Part shown: one piece after another, positions 1 through 11,402 of the stretch | Layout of the letters: each line of letters starts with the position of its first letter | Numbering within the stretch: position 1 is the stretch's first letter | DNA from: Allodiplogaster sudhausi | Taxonomy: Eukaryota; Nematoda; Chromadorea; Rhabditida; Diplogasteridae | DNA length: 64,000 nucleotides | Assembly (NCBI GenBank): GCA_945643635.1 | Contig: CALZFC010000001.1 | Location: forward strand, 4,789,501-4,853,500 | Reading direction: 5' to 3' | Translations under genes and position numbers: made by a program | Notes under the pieces: model-generated | Told to the model about the DNA's origin: nothing | The model's input: the letters and a program-made list of their open reading frames with translations, nothing else | The model's database searches: none

Positions 1-263
1 TCCACTAAACTCGTCCAACTGGTTGATGTGCGCTTCTTGTGTGTAAACCTTCTATAAATGTTTGTGATCGCATTACATAAGCATTATCTGCATTCTATGG
101 ATATATTTCACTTTAGCCACCGATATAAGGAGGAAAAAATTGCCAAGGAGGAAACAATGATGAGCCTTTTATTTCTTATTTAAAGTAAATAAGCAACTCA
201 TTTTGTGCGAATAGATAAGGATGGAAGGAAATGGAAGTGGACGGGTGGGCGGAGCTTAGCGCT

Positions 264-443
264 CTAGGCCTGCTGGCTGCTTCCGCCGCTGTGGCCAATC
301 ATCGGCCGTGACATGCCCGACATGCGACCGTGGATTTTCTTGCTGAAATTCCGTGGAATTAATCGCTCTCTCTCACACTCTTTCTACTTATCTCTCTCTC
401 TCTGCTCTCTCTTTTTCTTCTCTCTCTTTCTCCCTATCTTTCT

Positions 444-485
<42 letters not shown>

Positions 486-1056
486 CCATGTCAACGAGTC
501 CCTGGAACGGCATGGCTGCAATGACGAGCTTGCGGGTCAGAGGGTCGAGTGCCTCCATGGCCGTCCTCGCCTGCGCCTTAGCCTCCGCACCCGTCAAACT
601 CTCGTTGTCAGCGATGGAGGCGAGCTGAAGAGAGCGAGAGAGAGAGAGAGAGAGAGAGACCGAGAGAGATAAAGAGAAAGAGAGAGGGGAAGAGAGAGAG
701 AGGGAGAGAGAGGGAGAGAGAGAGGGAGAGAGAGAGGGAGAGAGAGAGGGGGCAGTATCATAATGCGAAGAGAGAGAGAAAGAAATTCGCGAGAGAGGGC
801 GAGGAAGAGGGAAGAAGCGAGAGAAAGAGAGAGTAAGAGAACTATGAGACCGAGAGATATGGAGAGATTATATAATAATAACGATATAATAATAATAATA
901 GTAATAAACAATAAAGATGGAAAATAAAGATAAATAAATAAATCAAAGCTGACATTCTGGAAGACGGTCGGCAGCTGCTCTATGGCGGCCGTCATGTTGG
1001 CAATGTACTCGTGGCGGCGGTCCATCATCTCGGTCTCGCATTTCGTGAAGAGGTCC

Positions 1057-1099
<43 letters not shown>

Positions 1100-1187
1100 G
1101 GAGAGAGAGGGAGGAGAGAGAGAGAGCAAAAGCGAGAGAGAGAAATTGAAAGAGAGAAGGACTGAGAGAGAGAGAGAGAGCTAAAGC

Positions 1188-1220
<33 letters not shown>

Positions 1221-1389
1221 GAGATACAAAGGAGAGAGATAAAGAGAAAAATGACAGTCAGAGACAACAATAACCTGAACACCGTTCTGCTGCGCCCACT
1301 GGGTGAGTTGCTGGCGAAGCTGCGCACGAGTTTCGTTCATCATACCAGACATGATCTCGCGGAAGGCCTGAAGGAATTGAGAGGGGAGT

Positions 1390-1436
<47 letters not shown>

Positions 1437-2131
1437 AAGAGAGAGGAGAGAAGAGAGAGAGAGAGGGAGAGAGAGAGAGTGAGACTGATGTAATGAAAGA
1501 AGTGTATATGGGGAAAGATGGAAGAGAGAGAAAAAAAAGGCAAGTGGGAGAATATTGGGATCCAAATCAGGAGTGGAGAGTGAGATATGGAGAAAAGTAG
1601 GAGAGAGAGAGAGTACGGTAGAGACAATAAGGGAGAATGACAAGGTATTGGGAGAGAAAGAGATAGAGAGAGAGAGAAAGAGAGCGGGAGAGAGGAGAGA
1701 GTAGCTCGAGAGAGAGAGAGAGAGGGATAGAGAGATAGAGAGAGTAGGAGTTAGAGAGAGAGGGGGAAAGAATATAAGATGTACCGTTCGGCCTTCAGCT
1801 GAGACGTTGCCCATGAAGTTGCAGTCGCCATTCATGCCCATGTGATGCATGCCGTGCTTGCCGCCGTGCCAGTCTATTAAATAAATAAAAAAAACTTACA
1901 AAAAAAGAAGAAAAAAAAGAACAACTCTTATATTGTCTCAGATTGATAAATATCATATTTTCAAGAGAGTAAAAAAGATTGAATAAAAAAAAAGAATAAA
2001 ATGACGTTTCCAAAAAAATTTAAAAATGTCTTTTTAAAATATAAATAAATAATTAAGCTAGACTAACTGCCTTTGCCTGCAGCGACGCAAGTGGCAACTA
2101 GAAGAAGAGCGATAAAAGAAGAGCCGGCCAT
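264..2131 (-). CDS. SXP/RAL-2 (DUF148) family secreted protein
   Basis: Six coding exons on the minus strand: 2131-2068, 1873-1785, 1367-1275, 1055-954, 624-485 and 342-264. They join in phase with GT-AG borders and give a 188-residue protein. It begins with a clear signal peptide (MAGSSFIALLLVATCVAAG), then a His/Met/Gly-rich linker (GGKHGMHHMGMNGD). The following helical domain has the SXP/RAL-2 pattern (FREIM.....T.AQLRQQLTQWAQQNGVQ, then D-F-x-K-C-E, then ADNESLTGAEAKA). This family is nematode-specific and secreted; members such as Ani s 5 bind metal or lipid, but the function of this one is unknown. The tail is short and Gly/Ser-rich (SGGSSQQA). Every intron is filled with GA repeats on the plus strand, that is CT on the transcript, running up to the acceptors. 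The start follows a TAG acceptor-like site (ctcctag-aa-ATG), which could be a trans-splice site. Confidence 0.85.
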
Positions 2132-3229
2132 TTCTAGGAGTGGAAAGAGTCGCCGGGCAGTTTATTTTGCCACACTCTTTTTAGCGATGATATTTAACTC
2201 GACAGCCTAGCTGTCAAATTCAATTTACAATTTACCAATAAAATTTTCTAGGGAAGAGAGATAACCGCCTAGAAATGATATTGTGAATAATAGAGATAGA
2301 GAGAGATAAGAGAGGGATAAGATAGAGAGAGAGAGAGAGAGAGAGAGTGGGAGAGAGAGAGAAGACAGAACAGCAGCAGAGCGAGAGAGATAGGTATGTA
2401 AAGTGAGAAAAAGAGAAACAAATTGAATAAGAAAATAAAAAAAGTTAAAGGAATACTATATGATTTACAGGGTGCCTCCTTCTCTAGAGGAATGTACTTG
2501 TTAAATGAGTTCACTACTCGCTAGAGTCCTTATATACAACAAATGCCTAGCATGGGAAGGGGGATCTATCATATTGTTTGTTCGAGTTCTTTGACTCACC
2601 ATCAGCGATTTGAGCCTATAACGGTCGCTCGCTCTCTCTCTCTCCCTCTCTCTCTCTCCTTCTCTGTCTCTCTTTTCTCTTTTCTCTCTTCATCACTGTC
2701 TCTCTCTCTCTCTCTCTGATAGTTCTCTCAACTAACTCCATCTTTCAAATATCGGATCTGTTGATGATGTTTGCGCGTAACTCACGCGTGTCGAACGGAT
2801 TCTCCAGTTTCAGCAGCAGCCAGACGGAGGGAGAGCGAGCTGGAGAGTCAGAGAAAACGATAGAGAGAGAGAGAGAGAAATATGGAGAGAGAATGGAAGA
2901 GAGAGAGAGAGAAATATGGAGAGAGAATGGAAGAGAGAGAGAGAGAGAACGCGAGACAGAGAAAGAGAGAGAGAAATAGGGGCAGAGAAAGAGAGAGAGA
3001 GAGACAGAAAAAGAGAGAGTGTGTATGTGAAAAAGAAGAGAGAGAGAGACAGAGAGAGAGACAGAGAGAAAGAGAGACCAACCGATGACTAAGCTCATCG
3101 TCAGAGTAGATTCTAGATTTTCAAGGTAGATTAGGGAATTATGTCCATGTGTTTTATTCAAGCCGCATGCTCTGATTCCACTCAACTACAATTCTCATGC
3201 TGATGTTCGTGAGGCTTCTCTGTCTCTAT

Positions 3230-3271
<42 letters not shown>

Positions 3272-4534
3272 GTAGCCCTCCCTCTCTCTCGCTCTCTTTC
3301 ACTCTTTCGTGTCTCTTTTTCTCTCTCTCTTTCTTTTTTCGGTAGCTCTCTCTCTCTCCTCTCTCTCTCTCACTGTGTCTCTTTTGGTCTCCTACACCAT
3401 CCCATATTCTGCGGCTGCAGATCATGACGACTTGGAATCGAGCCGGATGTCTGTGATTTGTACGAGTGTCATGCTTAGAATGACATACTACTGTTACAAA
3501 TCGTTGCCGATAGAAAAAAAAAGAAACTTTAGCCGCATCGGCTGAACCTGATCGACGGACCTTGCGCGGCCTTTAGGCTAGCACAGATGGATGGCTCATG
3601 GCGTAATCTATCTTCTTTGGGCTGGTATATTGCTTTACACAACGAACTTTTCTGCTCTCTTTCTTTCTGAACTTTTCTCTTTTTTTTTCTTTTCTGCTAT
3701 ACTTTTCTCTCTCGCTCTCTTTCACTCTTTCGTGTCTCTCTTTCTCTCTCTCTTTCTTTTTTCGGTAGCTCTCTCTCTCTCCTCTCTCTCTCTCTCACTG
3801 TGTCTCTTTTGGTCTCCTACACCATCCCATATTCTGCGGCTGCAGATCATGACGACTTGGAATTGAGCCGGATGTCTGTGATTTGTACGAGTGTCATGCT
3901 TAGAATGACATACTACTGTTACAAATCGTTGCCAATAGAAAAAAAAAGAAACTTTAGCCGCATCGGCTGAACCTGATCGACGGACCTTGCGCGGCCTTTA
4001 GGCTAGCACAGATGGATGGCTCATGGCGTAATCTATCTTCTTTGGGCTGGTATATTGCTTTACACAACGATCAAAATGTCCCCTTACAACTTCTGGTCTT
4101 ATTTTCCTCGACTTATTACGCAAAATTCTTAAATTGTGCTTGTCATTTTATAGTTATCTGTTATAGACATCACTGACAATGAGAACTGATAAACTGTCTC
4201 AACGGCCCTGAACCGCGTGAACCGTTCTGCGTCTGCAGCAAAGTAATTTGGCTCCAAAATGAGCACACGGATGGAAGTAAGGAAATAGTATGCTGATTAC
4301 GGAGACGAAGATGAAGAAGATGAGAGATCTCGAGCTTGCTCGAGAACATCCTTGCGTTAGCTATAGCAGCAGCTCTCATGAGAATTCCTTACAATTAGCC
4401 CGTCATAAGAGAGAAACTGGTACGTCTCCTCGTACGTGACCCAATTGTGTGCAGCGGACTGATAAGAGCTGGGCTCCTTAAAAGGACCGCCGAACAGGGC
4501 CTAAGGAACCGTGAATTCGTACAGCTCGAATATT
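2132..4534. other. Repeat-rich intergenic interval without a supported gene
   Basis: It holds GA/CT microsatellites (about 2295-2365, 2640-2720, 2855-3080, 3230-3370, 3700-3805) and a long direct duplication. A few non-repetitive islands (2745-2830, 3090-3190, 3400-3545) could be exons. For example, on the minus strand a tract ending LLLKLENPFDTRELRANI is open to a stop near 2750. I could not link any of them into a gene with consistent phases. The stretch 4080-4530 is unique sequence and probably holds the promoter of the downstream Gly/Tyr-rich gene. Confidence 0.5.
3291..4070. repeat. Direct tandem duplication of about 425 bp
   Basis: The stretch from about 3291 to 3645 reappears from about 3714 to 4070 with an offset near 425 bp. 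The unique part, from the ACACCATCCCATATTCTGCGG motif to the TTTACACAACGA motif, is almost identical. I see single-base changes (GAATCGAGCC versus GAATTGAGCC, TTGCCGATAG versus TTGCCAATAG) and two-base length changes in the CT tracts. The near identity points to a recent duplication. Confidence 0.9.
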
Positions 4535-4982
4535 ATGGCTCCGATGGCGGGCCGACTTCTTCAACTGCTTCTATTCGCAATTGTCGTCAATCTTTCGATG
4601 CAGCAATTTGGTTTGCTTTTCTTTGAATACTTAATACTTTTTTAATCAAGAGATTTCAATGTTTTACTGTACATTTAACAGTATAAAATAAGCATCAAGA
4701 TACTAAAATTAAAAAAAAAATCGCGGTTACCTTAAAGGTGGTATTGGCTCAATGATCGGTCGGTTTCTTGGCGGCGGTGGGCGTGGAGGCTACGGCAACG
4801 GATATGGCAACAGATATTACGGGAACGTATATGGATACGGTAATGGATACGGTAGCGGATATGGATACGGTAATGGATACGGATACGGTAATGGATATTA
4901 TGGCAACGGATACGGATACGGTAACGGATATTACGGGAATGGATATGGCAACCGCGGCTATGGATATTACGGACGACGTTGA
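4535..4982 (+). CDS. Gly/Tyr-rich secreted peptide (NLP-like)
   Basis: Two exons, 4535-4610 and 4738-4982, joined in phase 1, give about 106 residues. Exon 1 encodes a signal peptide (MAPMAGRLLQLLLFAIVVN). Exon 2 encodes a short linker (GGIGSMIGRFLGGG) and then a run of GYGNGY, GYGYGNGY and GNGYYGNGYG units, ending in YYGRR and a TGA stop. This layout (signal peptide plus YG-rich repeats) is that of nematode neuropeptide-like or antimicrobial peptides such as the NLP-29/CNC group, and of some structural glycine-rich proteins. I cannot choose between these roles. The internal repeats are near-identical DNA (GGATACGGTAATGGATA), so unit number probably varies. The acceptor (ccttaaag) lacks the usual TTTCAG, so the exon 2 start is the weakest part of the model. 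Confidence 0.7.
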
Positions 4983-5714
4983 TTTGCTCTTCTACGCATA
5001 AATAGATCTACAGATGAAAATGCTTTGTTCTCTTATAGAAGTAATCTACATGTTAGAATGCACGCATTTAGTAATAATGCACTGCACCTCGATAAAATAA
5101 TTGGACGTTTATGCAATTTTTTATTATTATTTCACGTTATAAAAATTTCTCGAAAATTACGAACTTACAGACACAAAAATACACATAAACGTAGAGAGAG
5201 CGAGAGAAATGGCTCAACATGGATAAAGCAGTCAATTAGTATGATCGCGTGTATTTATACATGTATCAGTACCGTCGTTACCAAAGCAGAATTTTTTTAT
5301 GTACAACAGACGTAAAGTACGAGCGCTAGATAACGAAACGAAAATGGATGACAAAAATTGCCTATTTTTCACGATATATGTACATATTTACAAAGAGCTG
5401 GAACTATTTGACATAAAATCTGACCTGTTGAGCAAATGTACCGTATGAGGATACATTTGAAAACACGGTCACGGACACCACATCAGAACAAAGTTGCGCC
5501 CTTTTTCCTCGTCTTGAGTTCCTTTTTTCCCCTTTTATTACACGGGGATTCAGTTAATGCATTTGTTTTTTTTTCCGGAATTATGCTAAAAATTCCTGCC
5601 ACTGAAATTGGATGTCTAGTTTTGCTCCTCGTTCGTGAGATTTCTAATTTAATGCTATCTTTACTATATATTTCTAAATTGAAATAAATGATGACTATTT
5701 TTCCTACTGCTAAG
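4983..5714. other. Intergenic region upstream of WTAP
   Basis: AT-rich sequence with no convincing exon. The last bases before the WTAP start (tttttcctactgctaag) resemble a weak splice acceptor directly in front of the ATG, which would fit spliced-leader addition. Confidence 0.5.
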
Positions 5715-8700
5715 ATGTCCAAGCGTCCGGCCGCATCTTCTTCCGGCGGAGGAACGGCGTCCAAGGTGGCCAAGAGTGAGTCGGAAGGCGGCGCCGCCGC
5801 CAAGAAACCTTCCGGCTCCTCGTCCTCGGTTCGCCGTGGAAGAGGAGGTGGCGGCATTCTTGGAGGCGCCGCCGCCGCAGCGGTTGCCGAGCGCCGTGCT
5901 CAATTCGCGGCACTCGACAAGGACAATCTGCTTGAGAAGTACGCGCGCATTTCGTTGCTGCTGTTTGAATTAGTTAATAAGATTGAGTAATTTTCAAAAA
6001 TTTTCATATCTACGCAAAGCTGACGTGTTGGAGGGGGTGTTTGGTTGACCGATAGACGGATGCCCATTTTCCCATGGTGTTGAATTGATGGCGCCCCACG
6101 TTGTCTATAGATGCCTTTCGTTGTCCACGCAAGTGATCGGCCTGAACGAGGGCCTCAAGCATGTCAAGCGACGCGAATATCTCGCGCGTCTTCGCGGCAC
6201 GCTCAAGGATAAGGAGCTGTACGCTCTCACTGTTAGCTTTATGTTTCTGGTTTTGATCTACTTCTTATTCTTCTTATTATTCTTTAAGAATCCAAGTTTA
6301 GATGAAGTCTTTAACGATTTTTTTTATCACTTGACAAATATAGGCTTAAAAAAATTTTATTTCGCAACTGGACCCGGAATTCATGATCATGTTTTCGCAC
6401 GCTTTTTGTATAAAACTCTTATAATATGAAACCTCTTGTGCAATGCTTTCATCATTTCACATTTCTTCCATTCCTAGAAGGAACGTGACGCGTCCAAATG
6501 GAAGCTGCTTGGCGAGACGCAGCCGACCCGGCTGAGAAAGGCGCGAGTTTAAAACTGTTCTGTTGGGTTACGGTGTCATTTTGGATTACGATAGTTGGTG
6601 ATGAAATTCACGTAGCTGCTACTGTTACACAAACCGAACTAACGTGGCCCTCAAGGATCATATAGTATCTCTAAATAAAAGGCTGTTTCTCACTCTTTAT
6701 TATTCACGTAACAGAGTGATTGATGATGAAATTCGATGGAGGGGGGGGGGACGGGGGCCGTTAAATGGTGATGAAATTTATCTCCTAATTTCAGGGTGCC
6801 CTGATGGACGTGTCCGTGCACGAGGCCTTCTATGCAATGCGTGACGAGCTGCGGACGGCGCGCGCCGACCTGGACAGCGCCAAGTGCGAGCTCAAGCTGC
6901 TCCGAGGGAAGGGAACGTCAGTGCGGGGGTAGGGGAGGGGTTAAAGAAGAAGTTGTTTGTTGGGGCAAGGAGAACGAGTGAGGGTAAAGGTGAAAGAGGC
7001 GGGAGGTGAAAAGCTATGCTACGCATTCTTCGTTGCTACCTAGTGTTGAACTATATGTCTACCACGCAGGACATGTTCCCAAAGGAATCATGGTGTTAAT
7101 TGGAGCTTTTCAGGTGTCAGTACAGTAAAGGCCAAAGCTATGTTAAGAAATTTTTTTACGTACCGATATATTCCGCCTTCCCATTACACAACAACACTCT
7201 TTCTTCTTGCAGTGAAGAAGGCGCCAAGGAGTTCGAGAAGGTCAAGAAGCTGAACGAAGAGAACGAGAAGCTTCGCAGCGAGCTGATGAAGCGCAGTCCG
7301 ATCGAGAAGGAGCTGGCACTCTGCCAGCGAGCATGCCAAGCATACAGGCAGCAGATTAAAGGTATCTACCTTGAATTAGGAGGATAACTTTGTTTTACTC
7401 CGAGTTTAACTAGTTATTTTTGTTATTCTTGTTATTGATTTTGTTAACTTTTTAAAAACAGCCATTAAAGGCCGCATTCACTTCAGCATTGAGTATTTGA
7501 ACGAAAACCGAAGTCTTCTCTTCTGCTTTCGATCATTGTTTATATCTGAGACTATGGATTATCTGGATGGAGACTTTCCTGGCGTGATTTTTTTTTTCGT
7601 TTCAGATCTCGAAAAGGAAGTCAACGAGCGAAATTCACGCATTCGTGCTCTCGAAGAGCAGCCAAAGTTGGCTATATCTCCGTTTCTCTTGGCTATTCTC
7701 TATTCCTTAAAACAAAAGAGCATTGTTCTGGAGCGTTTTGTTTAATATGGTTATATAGCGTTGGAATAATGGGAAGGAGTAATCATAGTTCCCTGTACTC
7801 CTAATAAGCCCTTGCGGATCTGCGATCTTTTTAGCGTGTGCGAGAAGGAGGCGGAGCAAGCGAGAGAGCCAGAAAAAAGCGAGGAATTGTGTGCAGAGGA
7901 GAGAGTGAAGAAAACAAGACATAAGCTCCTCCCCTCAGCCGACCAATAAGCTCTCAGTAAAACTCTTGCCGTCTACAGTATGATCAAATTCGTGCGAGGA
8001 CCTTTGGCTCTTTAAACTCAAAAGTCTCAATTATGCTGCTTACAACTCTGTAAGTACTCAAAACTTAACGTTAACATGCATAATAAATCGCTAAAAAATC
8101 TGCGAAAGCAGAAAAACACACATTGCACCTCATTTCGCTCATTTCTTCGCACTTCCTTGCACCTCATTATTTTGGCACTTTGCCAATTCCGGGCTGCCTC
8201 AACCACACATGCAGCCAAACACATGAAAAACATTAAATATATACACTTACAACTTACTTTTCCACTCTCTCTCTATTTCTCTGTCTTCCTCTCGCATTCC
8301 TCTGTCTCTCTGCAAAAATTTGCATTTTTTCGTGTCCATTGAACGCATTCACAAGTCATTTAAAGTTTTTGGCACAATGCCAACATGTGTGCGTTTACGC
8401 ATTTTTTTCCGATTAAAACACATTAAAACACTTACAAAGAGACCGAAAGTTGACTCTCTCTCTATACCAGTGAATTGTACAAAGTAAGAGCTTTGTAATG
8501 AGCTACAGAGAGAGGTGTATAATTCACGTTGAGCGTTCTCACAGACACTTACAAGTAAACGATCAAGTCCTGAAGAAGCCTGTTCACATTGAAAGAAAGA
8601 GAGAGAGAGACGACTTAGAGAGAGAAAGAGAGAGAGAGAGAGTTCTATCATGTCTCTCCCACTCTACTCTTACTCTCTGATTTTTTTTTGTAATTTTATG

Positions 8701-10244
8701 TATTGTTTAAAGCAGTAAAACTCTTAAAATAATAATTTTTTGGCACTTTGCCAGCATTCCAAGTACGCACACTCAGCATCATGAACTCCCTTTGAAAACT
8801 CGGCCGGTATAGGTTGCGCAAATACATAGGCATCCAGCGCTTTCTGTCCAGAGCAGGTTTAATTTCCCAAGCTTGAGGTTGCTCCTCAACTTGACTCTGG
8901 CTTCCTCGCTCTGCATTACGCTGAGCTAATGTGGCCTTCTTGGCTCTGCGTTCAGAGGAGCTGAGTTGGCCGTCTTGACTCGGCGTGCCGTCGAGCTGAG
9001 ATGGCCTTCTTGGCGCGGCGATAGCTCTATGTGAAGTGGAGCCGGGATAGGCTTTTTTAAATAGTTTTTTTTTATTAATTGTAAAACGACGATGAGCGTG
9101 GCCGCTCATTTTTTGTAGTTCTTTGCGAACGCTTGGATCTGTGAATTTTGCGTTTCTTCCGTTCGCATGGAACTGCTGTTTTTGCGGTTCCTTTCGAACG
9201 CTTGGAACCGCAGTTTTCGCGGCCAGGTTCACTTACAGTCATCTGAAATACATAGTACATAATAAAATTATGCCAATTGATGTTTTGTGTATTGTCGTGC
9301 TCTGAACTCTTCTTAAAGCCTTTGATGTCTTCTTTTCTCATCTTACACTCCAGCTAAAAACTGATTAGCTCTTCTTTAACTCCCTACGCTTAACTGAGAC
9401 CCTGAACTCTAAAAACTCCTTAACTCTTCTTTTACTCCCTAAGCTTAGCTGAGTCCCGAAACTCTAAAAACTTCTTAACCCTTCTTTAACTCCCTAAGCT
9501 AAACTGAGCTCCTGAACTCTAAAAACTCTGAAATTCTTCTTTAACTCCCTAAGCTTAAGTGAGCACCTGAACTCTAAAAACTCCTAAACACTTTTTAGCT
9601 CTTTTAAGTTCTTTAGCTCCCTAAAGCAGTAGTACTCCAGAAAGTAGCTTAACTTAGTTAACTAGTCCTTCTATCACAATTTCACAATATATAATTAATC
9701 TACGGTGGGTTACGGTGAAATATTATTCTTTTGAGAACGACTGAAGCAGTAGTTGTACGCAAAGAAGAAGCTCAAGACACCAAGAAAGATGCTGAGGCGG
9801 ACAATGGAGGAGGTAATTAATTATGTGAATTTGTGACATTAAAAAATATAATTAGAAATATTCTTTCTCATATACTGAACGTTTTGAACGATAAATTGTA
9901 AATTGAAAAACTTTATGTTGTAGATTTACTAGAAATCTACCATTAAATTTAACCTGGATCCGATATAGATCGTTATTGATTTAATTTTTCCCATAATTTT
10001 AGTGCAAGTCACGACGACGACTACGAACGAGACTACGGTAGAAGAAGTGGAAGAGGCACTTGAAGAAGAAGTCTCCACAGATGCGATTGAAACCGGTTTG
10101 ATGTCTTCTTTCCAAAATGCCGAAAATAGCTGATTTTTTCATGATTAAACTTACTATTTCAATATTTTATTGTTATATATTAGAGAAATTACTGCAATAT
10201 TCTCACCAATTTCCTTTACAGACACCACTACGAACGCGGAGTGA
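5715..10244 (+). CDS. wtap: WTAP / Fl(2)d-like m6A writer cofactor
   Basis: Proposed exons are 5715-5962, 6111-6231, 6478-6546, 6795-6916, 7213-7361, 7606-7666, 9736-9812, 10003-10095 and 10222-10244 (963 nt, 320 residues). WTAP is the coiled-coil cofactor that anchors the METTL3-METTL14 methyltransferase in nuclear speckles. Matches to the family in order: LDKDNLLEKY in exon 1; LNEGLKHVKRREYLARLRG and the KDKE that follows in exon 2; RGALMDVSVHEAFYAMRDEL and L-D-S-A-K-C-E-L in exon 4; KKLNEENEKLRSEL in exon 5; LEKEVNERNSRIRALEEQ in exons 5-6. The N-terminus is Ala/Ser/Gly-rich with an RRGRGGGG patch. The tail is Thr/Glu-rich (VEEVEEALEEEVSTDAIET). The exon 1-2 junction is uncertain. Exon 6 could instead splice in phase to 7835-7949, giving an acidic tail ending HKLLPSADQ, so two C-termini are possible. 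The intron 7667-9735 is repeat-rich. Confidence 0.75.
8890..9015. repeat. Imperfect short tandem repeat in a WTAP intron
   Basis: Three diverged copies of a unit around GAGCT(A/G)A(T)GTGGCC(T/G)TCTTG occur at about 8923, 8957 and 8994. A related pair (TTTCGAACGCTTGGA) lies near 9123-9210. A 178-residue open frame on the minus strand crosses this area, but it looks like a by-product of the repeats. Confidence 0.5.
9355..9620. repeat. About 58-bp tandem repeat, 4-5 copies, WTAP intron
   Basis: The block (TTCTTTAACTCCCTAAGCTTA, then GTGAG-type sequence, then GAACTCTAAAAACTCC) recurs four times between 9370 and 9600 with small differences, then decays. It ends about 110 bp upstream of the acceptor of the next WTAP exon. 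Confidence 0.75.
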
Positions 10245-10998
10245 GAATTCTGGCAGATTTCGTGGTCTTGCGTTGGGTTGTTCCTGCATAAATACATTAG
10301 CGAATGAACAGAAATGTAAATATATTTTTGATAATTTATTTCCTAGCGTGTTTTAGAACGTTCTTGTGGTGTTTTAGCAGATTGGTTGGTTCTCTGGGAA
10401 AATGCATTTATTTATTTCTCGTATCGTCTTTGGATTATTAATGATGGAAGGATTATGAAATAAAGAAAATTTATAATGAAACCTGAATGATGGTTCATTA
10501 AAGGTAGAATTCATACCAAACTTATATTTTTCGCCTCTTCATCCTGCTTTCTCGCGATTCTCTCTCTCTCTCACTCTCTCTCTCGCTTTTCGCTTTCCTT
10601 CTCCCTTTTTGGATCTCGCTCTTCCGCCCGCGGTAAATGTAGTTCGTCACGTGAGATTGTTACTGGCTGGCAGGCCGGTTTGATTGGCACTTTCGTTTTT
10701 TATCAGAAATTGCCTACCCATACTCCCTGCAAGTGAACTTGTGTAGTCCTCCTTCCACCCGTTTTTTTCTCTATTCTCTCTTTGTCAATCTCTCTCACTC
10801 TCTCTCTATCCAACACTTTCTCCCTACCACTACTACTTTTCGGGCACCTTCTGCCTCCTTCCCGTCTCGTGTTCTTCTTTCTTTACTCCATTCTCGCTAC
10901 CCTCGCTGTTGTCTGCCACTTCTGATTGTATCATCTGCCACATTTTCCCCTTCTTTCCTAACTTGTTTACGGCCTCAAAATGATCTCCTTTACTTTCT

Positions 10999-11046
<48 letters not shown>

Positions 11047-11359
11047 CTTTCCCTCTCTATCTCTCACACACACACACTTGCTGGCAATCAGCCCTCTTTT
11101 TTGCCTCATCTTCTCTCATCAGATCTCTTTGTGTCCACTGTCTCGCTTCCTGTTTCCTCCTCAACATATGCTCTCTCTCTCTCTCTCTCTCTCCCTCTCT
11201 GCCTCTCCGTCCTATCGCACCAGCTGGCTACGGTAGCTTTGAGCAAGTCGATAAACGCGGTCGCGACCGCAACGCGTCTGCGCCACCGCTCACTGTTTTC
11301 TTTGTGTCATTTCTCTCACCTCTCTCACTCTCACACGCTCTTTCTCTCTCTCTCGCCCT

Positions 11360-11402
<43 letters not shown>

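Noticed and set aside
313..1850. Long Ser/Leu-rich open frames over the CT/GA tracts of the first gene
   Set aside because: They are translations of dinucleotide repeats inside introns; the real exons are short islands within them.
8696..9232. 178-residue open frame on the minus strand within the WTAP intron
   Set aside because: It overlaps two families of short direct repeats, matches no family I know and has no signal peptide or domain. It is most likely open by chance.
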